11,656 bases of DNA from Planctomycetaceae bacterium (GTDB taxonomy: Bacteria; Planctomycetota; Planctomycetia; Planctomycetales; Planctomycetaceae), in NCBI GenBank assembly GCA_015487825.1, contig WFOZ01000464.1, forward strand, positions 1 through 11,656. Reading direction: 5' to 3'. A program made the translations under genes and the position numbers. Within the stretch, counting starts at the first letter, position 1. The number at the start of each line of letters is the position of its first letter. Of the stretch, positions 1-6,485 are shown piece after piece. The notes beneath the pieces are model-generated. The model was not told the DNA's origin. It was given only the letters and a program-made list of their open reading frames with translations, and made no database searches.

Positions 1-158
1 ATACTTCACTCGGTCACTATTGACTCATTTGACAGCAAGCCGAAAGTGGCATTTGAGCCTGTTTATCTAGCCCGCATACGTAGTCGCCTTCGGCTTGCCG
101 TTAAACAATTGTGCCATTCTTGACCGCGAGTAGTATAAGGAATAACCCCAACAGTACA
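1..158. other. Left-edge non-coding stretch with inverted repeat and promoter-like motif
   Basis: No credible gene is seen here. Two things stand out. GCAAGCCGAA at 35-44 and TTCGGCTTGC at 89-98 form a 10-bp inverted repeat with a 44-nt loop. ATTGACTCATTTGAC at 19-33 is identical to the sequence that carries the -35 box of the proposed cimA promoter at the other end of the window (there on the minus strand). The stretch may be the flank of the IS200-like element or the upstream region of a gene outside the window; the sequence does not decide. Confidence 0.3.
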
Positions 159-614
159 TTAATCCCAAACGTATCGTTCATTAATTTCAATACCGTGCCT
201 TTCGCAAAGTCGTCGATATTCATCCTGATACGATGTCTTGGCATGATGTCTGGTCTGATTGCGAATATACTCGTCTACGGTGTTGCAAAGAGAGTGACTG
301 ACGGAAAAGGCACCGTAGCCTGCTTGCCACGTGAACGCTGGGTTTCCACCTTTAGCTTTTTTAGCCCATTTTGATGTTCCTGTTTTTACTTTTTCGACCA
401 ATTGGGAAATCGTGATCGTGCGTGTCAGACCAACAAGTAAGTGAACATGATCAACATAGCCACCAACAGAGGCGTTTATGCATTTAGGTTCTTTGACTTG
501 GTATGATAACATACGAAACATTTCAGAACGGAATGTTTCGTCCTGAAAATACGGGGCGCGGTTCTTCGTGGAAAATACAATGTGTATCCAAACTTGTGCA
601 TGAGATTGTGGCAT
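159..614 (-). CDS. IS200/IS605-family Y1 transposase (TnpA-like)
   Basis: This is a 151-residue HUH-superfamily transposase of the Transposase_17 (Y1) type, a family that cuts and rejoins single-stranded DNA at hairpin-marked ends. The metal-binding HUH motif is visible as H56-V-H58 in VDHVHLLV. The catalytic tyrosine is Y116, followed four residues later by Q120 (YIRNQ), as in active Y1 enzymes. The length is normal for a complete TnpA, and there is no frameshift. No accessory TnpB/IscB gene is present, so the element is of the IS200 or REP-associated type. The N-terminus (MPQSHAQVWIHIVFSTKNRAP) fits the plain IS200-like group better than the classical RAYT group. The start at 614 gives the usual N-terminus for the family; the ribosome binding site is weak. 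Hairpins at 678-723 lie upstream and may be its recognition end. Confidence 0.85.
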   Translation of the reverse strand: MPQSHAQVWIHIVFSTKNRAPYFQDETFRSEMFRMLSYQVKEPKCINASVGGYVDHVHLLVGLTRTITISQLVEKVKTGTSKWAKKAKGGNPAFTWQAGYGAFSVSHSLCNTVDEYIRNQTRHHAKTSYQDEYRRLCERHGIEINERYVWD

Positions 615-677
615 ACTATTACAACGCTTTTCAAATGCCCGGACCGTTGGTCCTCTATTGTCTTATCTGTTCCAATA

Positions 678-723
678 CCCAGCCCGTTGGGCTGGGCTAG
701 GTAAATTCTCGGGGCTTTGCCCC
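678..723. repeat. Twin-hairpin repeat upstream of the transposase
   Basis: Two perfect short hairpins stand side by side: CCCAGCCC-gtt-GGGCTGGG at 678-696, flanked by CTAG, and GGGGC-ttt-GCCCC at 711-723. They lie between the transposase start and the stop of the epimerase gene at 737. Y1 transposases recognise subterminal or REP hairpins with a short guide tetranucleotide, so this pair is a plausible end of the mobile unit (inference). On the minus strand the second hairpin follows the epimerase stop by 13 nt and might also weakly terminate transcription, although no strong U run follows. Confidence 0.6.
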
Positions 724-736
724 TGATTCTCAATTA

Positions 737-2119
737 TCAATTTCGTCCCAACAAATGCCGAAATGTATCTTCGAGTGTTTCCTGCTGAAATTGATAACCG
801 GCAGCAAGGAGTTTTTCTGGGATAACTCGTGTACTTTCCAGAAGTAACGCTTCTCCCATTTCGCCGAGTAACAGTTTGATCAGCGGGGCAGGCATCGGCA
901 GCAGAGTAGGGCGATGGAGGACTTTTGCGAGGGTTTTTGTGAACTCACAATTTGTGACCGGTTCCGGCATCACCACATTTACTGCTCCAGAAAGCGGTTC
1001 GTTCATCAGCATAAAATGAATCGAGCCAACAACATCGTGAATCGAAATACTGCTCCAATATTGCTTTCCATTTCCTGCGACACCACCTAATCCATAACGA
1101 AACAGCGGTAGCATGGAGCCAAGTGCTGCCCCGGCGGGAGTTAATACGACACCAATTCGCGGATGAACGACACGAATCCCCGCTTTGCGTGCAGGCTCTG
1201 CTGCGTCTTCCCAGGCTCGTACCAACTCTGGAAGAAAACCGATTCCCGAATCCGATTCTTCCGTCATCACATCATCACTACGATCGCCATAATAACCAAT
1301 CGCAGAGGCAACTATAAAAACGGAAGGTTTTTCCCGCAGTGTCGCTAATAAAGAAGCCAGTACCTGTGTTGAATGGACTCGACTTTTTTTAATCTCTTCT
1401 TTATAGGCAGGTTTCCACTTGTGATGGGCAATATTGGCACCGCCCAGATGGATCACTGCATCGAAACTTTCCAGCGAATTACGATCCACTTCACCTCGTT
1501 TCGGATCCCAGAAAATTGTCTGCGGATCTTGCTTTGCAACCTCTTCATTTCGCACAAGGCGTATCACTTCATGCCCGCCGGTTCTGAGAAAAGAACAAAG
1601 AGATGAACCGATAATCCCCGAAGACCCGGAAATTAAAATACGCAGTCGTTTTTTTTGATGATACCGGTAGTGCAGTTCCATTTCGGTTTTTGATTGCCGA
1701 TGCCGGTACGCAAATAGCGATTGTAATTTATTCTGCACAAACGCCTTGCCCAGCATCGCTCCCGGTTTCCCGAACGGAAATGTATATTCGATATCGTCAA
1801 TCAACTTGCAAGATGTCGCAGTGACCGGCTCAAAAACATGTTTGTGGTGCCAGCTTTCAAACGGCCCTTTCAGTTGTACATCTTCAAATTGCTGACCCTC
1901 TTCATAACCACAATGTTCGGCGATCCAGCGGGTACGCAGTCCAGCAAACAGTGGAATACTCAGTTCAACACGATCACCGTTTTCAATCCCTCCTTTTTGA
2001 TTAACAATGTGAATCTTTTCCCACGGCGGCAGTAATCGTTTCAGTGCATCAGGCTGTGCATGCCAGTTAAATGCAAACCAGGCCGGGACATCCAGCAATG
2101 TTTCTTTCATGAAACGCAT
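737..2119 (-). CDS. TIGR01777-type NAD(P)-binding epimerase with N-terminal SRPBCC domain
   Basis: This is a two-domain protein of 460 residues. Residues 1 to about 150 resemble a SRPBCC (polyketide cyclase/START-like) ligand-binding domain. Residues from about 159 onward form an extended SDR/epimerase of the TIGR01777 (YfcH/SulA-like) family, with the nucleotide-binding loop G165-S-S-G-I-I-G171 and the SAIGYYG segment near 272-278. The C-terminal stretch from about 410 matches the DUF1731 tail of that family. The substrate is not known for the family; cofactor binding is all that can be inferred. No signal peptide is visible, so it is probably cytoplasmic. ATG codons at 2119 and 2110 are both possible starts. 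A MITE now lies between it and the SGNH hydrolase gene, with which it probably once shared an operon. Confidence 0.85.
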   Translation of the reverse strand: MRFMKETLLDVPAWFAFNWHAQPDALKRLLPPWEKIHIVNQKGGIENGDRVELSIPLFAGLRTRWIAEHCGYEEGQQFEDVQLKGPFESWHHKHVFEPVTATSCKLIDDIEYTFPFGKPGAMLGKAFVQNKLQSLFAYRHRQSKTEMELHYRYHQKKRLRILISGSSGIIGSSLCSFLRTGGHEVIRLVRNEEVAKQDPQTIFWDPKRGEVDRNSLESFDAVIHLGGANIAHHKWKPAYKEEIKKSRVHSTQVLASLLATLREKPSVFIVASAIGYYGDRSDDVMTEESDSGIGFLPELVRAWEDAAEPARKAGIRVVHPRIGVVLTPAGAALGSMLPLFRYGLGGVAGNGKQYWSSISIHDVVGSIHFMLMNEPLSGAVNVVMPEPVTNCEFTKTLAKVLHRPTLLPMPAPLIKLLLGEMGEALLLESTRVIPEKLLAAGYQFQQETLEDTFRHLLGRN

Positions 2120-2143
2120 ACATTCTTGCCCAATTAAATACTG

Positions 2144-2302
2144 ATTTCAAGGTAACTATTCAGCGTTGGCGTAGGGTCCGCTACCCGCGGACCACGATGG
2201 GAGGTGGATCCTCCTATTTCTGCGGTGGTCCGCAATAGCGGACCCTACAAACAACCTTAATTTCTGCAATAACCAAACATTGCTGAATAGTTACATTTCA
2301 AG
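2144..2302. mobile_element. MITE with IS66-like ends and 8-bp target duplication
   Basis: GTAACTATTCAGC at 2152-2164 and GCTGAATAGTTAC at 2282-2294 are perfect 13-bp terminal inverted repeats bounding a 143-bp element with no gene. Directly outside them ATTTCAAG occurs on both sides (2144-2151 and 2295-2302), an 8-bp target-site duplication. Ends starting GTAA and an 8-bp duplication are the known hallmarks of IS66-family elements, so this looks like a non-autonomous IS66 derivative; the transposase is not in the window. The right duplication contains the SGNH hydrolase stop codon, so the insertion left that gene intact. The interior carries a palindromic repeat pair and a small GGAGG/CCTCC hairpin at 2200-2214. 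Confidence 0.8.
2171..2248. repeat. GTAG-type palindromic repeat pair, copy 1 (inside the MITE)
   Basis: GTAGGGTCCGC at 2171-2181 and GCGGACCCTAC at 2238-2248 are the outer arms. Each half is itself a hairpin: GGTCCGC with GCGGACC on the left, and GGTCCGC with GCGGACC on the right. A GTAG tetranucleotide next to a hairpin is the known form of REP elements, and the inverted pair resembles a BIME. The same unit recurs at 9498-9555 and 11247-11314. Confidence 0.8.
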
Positions 2303-3095
2303 AAACATGATTAACCGCTTTGCTCCATGCAGAGGCCATCAAAGCGGCTCCGAATGGCGTGGGGTGCACTCCGTCTCCTGCCCAATGTTTTGGTGGGGCG
2401 TAGTTGATCGCTTCATCAAACATCGACTGAAACGGTACAAACACCGCTTTTTGTTCCTCTGCCATTTTCTTCGCCACCGCGCGGTAGCCATCGAAAACAG
2501 GAAACCATTTATCATCGACGGCGCCACATTTCAAAACAAACGGTTCGCAGATGACGAGTTTCACATTGGGCAACGCTGCTTTCGTATCTTGCAGCAATTT
2601 TCGATAACCGGTTTCGTATGTTTCAACGGTTCCATCGTATTTGCCAGCGAATTTATGCCAGATATCGTTCACACCAATCAGAATACTCAAAACATCCGGC
2701 TTCAAATCGATGCAATCCTTCTTCCATCGTTTCGCCAAGTCCGGCACTTTATGCCCGCTGATACCACGGTTATAAATCGTCAAATCTTTTCCATGTCTGC
2801 CGACAAGCATGGAAGCAGCAGCCATCCACGCATATCCACGCCCGAAGCCGGGCTGCATATTTGGCGTTGCTTCCGCTTTGGCACTTTTGTCACGCCCGGC
2901 ATCAGTAATAGAATCTCCCTGAAACAGAATCGTACTGCCGGGTTGAATCAGCGAATAATGTTTCTTCTTCTCGGCAGCTTGCAAGTTGCCCGAACCCGCA
3001 ACCATCGCCACCCCAGCCACGCCGGCTGCAAGTGATGTCGTCAAGAAATCGCGACGATCAGTTTGTGATTTTGAATTACTCATAATATTGTCCAT
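2298..3095 (-). CDS. Tat-exported SGNH/GDSL hydrolase
   Basis: This 265-residue SGNH-fold esterase/hydrolase is likely exported. The N-terminus carries a twin-arginine signal (D-R-R-D-F-L at 13-18, then a hydrophobic Ala/Val/Gly stretch to about 34) with likely cleavage after QAA near residue 41. The SGNH blocks are complete: GDSIT with nucleophile S62, NRGISG with G111, GVND with N143, and DGVHP with D241 and H244 completing the triad. Members deacetylate or de-esterify carbohydrates and lipids; the substrate here is not shown. It follows the transporter gene by 29 nt, which suggests co-transcription. M5 (ATG ending at 3081) is an alternative start with a GGA upstream. The stop codon lies inside the target duplication of the adjacent MITE. 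Confidence 0.9.
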   Translation of the reverse strand: MDNIMSNSKSQTDRRDFLTTSLAAGVAGVAMVAGSGNLQAAEKKKHYSLIQPGSTILFQGDSITDAGRDKSAKAEATPNMQPGFGRGYAWMAAASMLVGRHGKDLTIYNRGISGHKVPDLAKRWKKDCIDLKPDVLSILIGVNDIWHKFAGKYDGTVETYETGYRKLLQDTKAALPNVKLVICEPFVLKCGAVDDKWFPVFDGYRAVAKKMAEEQKAVFVPFQSMFDEAINYAPPKHWAGDGVHPTPFGAALMASAWSKAVNHVS

Positions 3096-3124
3096 TCAAA
3101 TAAAAATTTCTAAAGGAATTGAGT

Positions 3125-4564
3125 TCAAAGAAATAATACAACATACGCGATTGCCAGAATGATTTGCATGACCGCGAACGGTAACGCCATGATGACAAAC
3201 TTGCCGAACGAAAGCGGGATTTTCTGCTTGTGGATGATGGTCATCGCAACGACAGTCGAAGCGGAACCAATAGGCGTGATGTTGCCTCCCAGGTTGGCGC
3301 CGAAAATAACACACCACCATAGTTGAGAATCGCTGGCCAGTTCCATTCCAGAGAGGATTTTAGCCAGCATCGCAGCCAGTGGAATGTTATCGGTGACGGA
3401 ACTGGCTACCGCTGCAGAAGACAGCAACGAGGCAGAGGCGGCAGATTCGGGAAGGGAAAGCATGAGAGCTATTCCTTCTCCGATTAAATCGAGTACCATC
3501 GCCTGTTCCATCACATAAATCACGACGAACAGCCCTGCAAAAAATGCGAGCAAGTCCCAGTCAACCAGCGAATAATATTTTCCGACTTCGTTCTTGTAAG
3601 CCAGAAGCATGACTCCCGCAAAGAACAACGCGATGAACCCCATGCCAAGTTTATCGAGATTCCAAGGCAGGGCAGATTGTCCTGCCAAAGTGGCGATAAA
3701 GGCAACGAGAACGCCAACTGCAATCCAGAAAAAGTTTTTATCAGGGACCGATTCGTTTTCGTCGAAGCCGGAAACCAACAGTCTTGCAGTCTCCTTTTCG
3801 GCATCGGTTTTTAATCCGGAAATGGAAAATCGCCAGCGTCCCATCAACAGTGTTGCAACCGTGGAAACAGCAACATACGGGGCTGCGACGAGAAAGAATC
3901 TTGCGAATGAAATACCCGCCGTTTTTCCCACAATGATATTTGGCACCGAACTAATCAACGTCAGCAATCCGCCTACATTGGTTAACAATCCTTCCACCAA
4001 TAAAAATCCGAGCATTAAATCTTGGCGTTTTATTTTCCCGAGTGAGACCGATGTCAAGCTCCCGATGATAATCATCGCGGTTACATTATTCAGCACGGCT
4101 GAAAACAGAACGGTCAGCAAGCCGTAATAAATAAGCAGCATCCAGGGATCGCCGCCCGATTGCTTGGTCAGTCGAATTGCGAGCCAACTGAAAATGCCCG
4201 ATCGGCTCGCCACTTCTACAAACAGGCTCGCCCCTAAAATGACGGTGATAACGGACCAGTCAATTCCCGGAATGTAAACCGGCATCGAAATCGTATGCCC
4301 ATTTGGTAGTGTCACTTCTCCAAACGGAAGCAGGGGCACATCAGCCCAGGCAGATATCATGCAAGCCAGTATTAAACATAAACCGCTGACGGTCCCAACG
4401 ATGATCGATTTTTTCGCATGAATCTTTTCTTCCAGCGCCAACGCAGCAATCATTCCAATGAGGATGAACGTAAACAACGCAGTGATCCAACCGGGCACAA
4501 CGTGCTCGGTAAGCTGAGTAGCAGATTCACTCGATGCAAGTGTAAGAATAAGACTATAATCCAT
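3125..4564 (-). CDS. SLC13/ArsB-NhaD-type anion or Na+/H+ transporter
   Basis: This is a 479-residue integral membrane protein of the CitMHS/ArsB-NhaD (ion transporter) superfamily, with roughly 11 or 12 hydrophobic segments. The two inverted halves of the fold are visible. The first contains NNVTAM at 159-164 and SSVPNIIVG at 205-213; the second contains TDNIP at 391-395 and a GANLGGNITPIGSAS stretch at 422-436. A hydrophilic loop at about 247-277 separates the halves. Members move anions such as arsenite, sulfate or dicarboxylates, or exchange Na+ for H+; the sequence alone does not decide which. Its start overlaps the end of the serine hydrolase gene by 11 nt, so the two are probably translationally coupled. 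No ars regulator or reductase is nearby, which argues against an arsenic role. Confidence 0.85.
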   Translation of the reverse strand: MDYSLILTLASSESATQLTEHVVPGWITALFTFILIGMIAALALEEKIHAKKSIIVGTVSGLCLILACMISAWADVPLLPFGEVTLPNGHTISMPVYIPGIDWSVITVILGASLFVEVASRSGIFSWLAIRLTKQSGGDPWMLLIYYGLLTVLFSAVLNNVTAMIIIGSLTSVSLGKIKRQDLMLGFLLVEGLLTNVGGLLTLISSVPNIIVGKTAGISFARFFLVAAPYVAVSTVATLLMGRWRFSISGLKTDAEKETARLLVSGFDENESVPDKNFFWIAVGVLVAFIATLAGQSALPWNLDKLGMGFIALFFAGVMLLAYKNEVGKYYSLVDWDLLAFFAGLFVVIYVMEQAMVLDLIGEGIALMLSLPESAASASLLSSAAVASSVTDNIPLAAMLAKILSGMELASDSQLWWCVIFGANLGGNITPIGSASTVVAMTIIHKQKIPLSFGKFVIMALPFAVMQIILAIAYVVLFL

Positions 4565-5759
4565 CGTCGTTCCGAACTATATGTTGCCGAATTTTATTAC
4601 CGAACTCAGTATCATTTTCAGAAAAATCATCGACTTCCTCCATCGCTGCATGAATCGCATTGGAAAGACGAATAAGGCAAACGCGAGATTCTGCCGTAGG
4701 GCTTGTTGAACAAATCACACAAGCCCGTTCCAGACTTAAATCGACCCACATCACGCAGCCGGTTGCTCCCCAATGCCCGATTGTTTCTCCACTCAGTAAG
4801 TCTCCAAAAGTTTCCCGATGAGATTTCCAATTGTGTCGCCAGCCAAGTCCCCAGGGGCGATACGTTTGATCGCGAGAATTCATCGATTCAAAAAAAAGTA
4901 GTTGATTCTGAGAGGCTTCGTCAATCATCGCAGCTGAAATAACAGTTGTTTGCTCCAGAGAATGACACGCCAGTGAGCTGAGGCAGAACTTGAGCATATC
5001 TGCTGGTGTCGAAAGCATCCCTCCCCAGGGGGCCCCAAGTTTTAGCCAGTATTCACTGTTCCAGTCACCCGCATTTCCTTGTAAATACTCGGGAATATCA
5101 ATGGGGGCAATCTGCTTGAGGAGTTCTTCCACTTGATCATCGTTGGCAAAACCGAGGTAGCTGTTAGTCATCTCCAGCGGTGCAAATATTTTTTGATGAA
5201 TATACTCTCTTAACGGAACTCCGGTCACTTTTTCCATCAGTTTTTGTAAAACAACAAATCCCATGCTCTGATAAACGGCTTGTGTTCCGGGGGGATAATC
5301 TAATGAGACCTCAAGAATCCCCTGATAAAACTGATTCAAACTCGCATGTGCATTTCGCATCTCCAGATTATCAGACAATTGATCCGGCAACCCAGAAGTA
5401 TGCGAAAGTAAATTCCTGATCGTGATAGACCGTTTTTCGCCCTTGTTCCATCCAGGCAGGAAATGATGAATTCGTTCGTTGAGAGAAAACAACCCTTCCT
5501 GAATGGCGATTAGAACGGCCATTGCAACAACAGGCTTCGTCAGCGATGCGACAAGGTAGAGAGGCGATTCAGCAACTTCACTTCCACGTTCTTTACCAGT
5601 GCCAAGATGAATCACCGGAGAGTTTGTTGTTGAAAATGCCTGAAAAGAAAGATCAGAAAACGAACCACGGGCAACAAAACTTTCTGCCAGATTAACGGCT
5701 ATTTTCCATTGAGGTAACTTTTCCCAGAGAGACTCTTCTAAGAGCATTGTTTCATCCAT
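4554..5759 (-). CDS. Serine hydrolase of the beta-lactamase/PBP class C family
   Basis: This is a 401-residue member of the Pfam Beta-lactamase family (class C-like serine hydrolases, esterases and DD-peptidases). The catalytic SxxK is S72-L-T-K75. The second motif is Y163-Q-S165 in place of the more usual YxN. The third motif is H329-W-G331. LLSHTSGLPD near 117-126 is a typical family signature. No signal peptide is visible, which suggests a cytoplasmic enzyme rather than a periplasmic antibiotic-resistance enzyme; the natural substrate is unknown. The gene starts 33 nt after the STAS gene and overlaps the transporter start by 11 nt. No good Shine-Dalgarno sequence is seen before the ATG at 5759. 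Confidence 0.88.
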   Translation of the reverse strand: MDETMLLEESLWEKLPQWKIAVNLAESFVARGSFSDLSFQAFSTTNSPVIHLGTGKERGSEVAESPLYLVASLTKPVVAMAVLIAIQEGLFSLNERIHHFLPGWNKGEKRSITIRNLLSHTSGLPDQLSDNLEMRNAHASLNQFYQGILEVSLDYPPGTQAVYQSMGFVVLQKLMEKVTGVPLREYIHQKIFAPLEMTNSYLGFANDDQVEELLKQIAPIDIPEYLQGNAGDWNSEYWLKLGAPWGGMLSTPADMLKFCLSSLACHSLEQTTVISAAMIDEASQNQLLFFESMNSRDQTYRPWGLGWRHNWKSHRETFGDLLSGETIGHWGATGCVMWVDLSLERACVICSTSPTAESRVCLIRLSNAIHAAMEEVDDFSENDTEFGNKIRQHIVRNDDGL

Positions 5760-5792
5760 GAGTTTATAAAGTGCATCACGACATACAACGTG

Positions 5793-6125
5793 CTACTCGG
5801 ATATTTCAACTTCGTGAACTTTGATAATCGTATCGAGCTTGGTGATTTCAAGCACATCGCGTACATCTTCCGAAGGGTTATAAATATGCACATCGACTCC
5901 CAGTTTTCGCATCGCTGCGATCAGGCCGAGGGTTCCACTTGGGATCAGCTTGACGCCTGTAAGATCAAAGGCAAGTGTTTTGCAGTTATGCTCTTTAATC
6001 AGACTGATCAGCTCATCTCGACATTCTGCAAGATTCACGTTAATAAGTGCATCCTGTCCTCCAAACCCGACGACTGTCAGTTCACCCGCTTTGTAGACCG
6101 TCAAAGCACCTTGCTGAAATGCCAT
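5793..6125 (-). CDS. STAS-domain protein (anti-sigma factor antagonist-like)
   Basis: This is a single-domain protein of 110 residues with the STAS fold. It shows the conserved DLTGVKLIPSGTLGLI segment at 54-69, in which S63 sits where SpoIIAA-type antagonists are phosphorylated. Such proteins usually bind an anti-sigma kinase or act in a partner-switching cascade; no kinase or sigma gene is in the window, so the partner is unknown. The start at 6125 is supported by a strong Shine-Dalgarno sequence, AGGAGA at 6131-6136, the best in the left half of the window. The 127-nt gap upstream is the widest between genes in this stretch apart from the MITE gap, so a separate promoter is possible. A TATGAT at 6179-6184 is a weak -10 candidate without a good -35. 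Confidence 0.85.
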   Translation of the reverse strand: MAFQQGALTVYKAGELTVVGFGGQDALINVNLAECRDELISLIKEHNCKTLAFDLTGVKLIPSGTLGLIAAMRKLGVDVHIYNPSEDVRDVLEITKLDTIIKVHEVEISE

Positions 6126-6252
6126 TGTGTTCTCCTGAGAATTCGGCGAATAGAAATGTTTGCATTGAGAATGCCTGTATCATACCGGATTCAGGAGAAT
6201 AAATTCCAGAGAACCATCAATTTCACTCAAATTCCTCAAGACTGAATTAATC

Positions 6253-6462
6253 TCATGCTCTCTTCAAAAAACATGTTTTGAGTACCAACGTGCTTTTTCC
6301 ATCTTTGCATTCGACCTGTTCTTCATTGGATGTAAGACGAATTTTCTTGAAAACTTTCCCTCTTTTAAGTGTCAGGGAAGAGCCTTTTACTTTCAAATCC
6401 TTAATTACCTGAACTGAATCTCCATCGTTCAATTCGTTACCATTACTGTCTTTGGTTGCCAT
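6253..6462 (-). CDS. YjdM/PhnA C-terminal-domain protein lacking the zinc ribbon
   Basis: These 69 residues match the C-terminal SH3-like domain of YjdM (formerly PhnA): DSNGNELNDGDSVQVIKDLK is followed by KVKGSS and a basic beta-rich stretch ending LKTCFLKRA. The full-length protein also has an N-terminal four-cysteine zinc ribbon of about 35-40 residues. It is absent here, and the upstream bases belong to the valS end, so this is a short form and not a missed start. Only one cysteine pair-like position remains (C52 and C64), too few for a ribbon. Despite the old name, the family has no proven role in phosphonate use. It lies 23 nt after valS, probably in the same transcript; AGAGAG before the ATG is a modest ribosome binding site. 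Confidence 0.88.
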   Translation of the reverse strand: MATKDSNGNELNDGDSVQVIKDLKVKGSSLTLKRGKVFKKIRLTSNEEQVECKDGKSTLVLKTCFLKRA

Positions 6463-6485
6463 TATTAATCTCTCTGGTTTCAGGA

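Noticed and set aside
159..614. The Y1 transposase as the mobiliser of the three GTAG repeats
   Set aside because: Its own flanking hairpins have different stems and a CTAG flank, and its N-terminus is not of the classical RAYT type, so the link is unsupported.
2280..3035. Plus-strand open frame of 251 codons
   Set aside because: It lies entirely opposite the SGNH hydrolase, which has full catalytic motifs; its translation is rich in Phe, Arg and His and shows no domain.
3609..4127. Plus-strand open frame of 172 codons
   Set aside because: It is antisense to the membrane transporter; the Asn/Thr/Pro-rich translation is what reversed hydrophobic codons give.
3125..4564. Arsenite efflux pump ArsB
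   Set aside because: The fold fits the wider superfamily, but no arsR, arsC or arsA gene is nearby and the substrate cannot be read from the sequence.
6179..6207. Promoter for the STAS gene (TATGAT with GGAATT)
   Set aside because: The -10 is acceptable but the -35 matches poorly; kept only as a note in the STAS entry.
5790..6245. Plus-strand open frame of 151 codons opposite the STAS gene
   Set aside because: The STAS gene has a clear domain and strong Shine-Dalgarno sequence on the other strand; this frame has neither.
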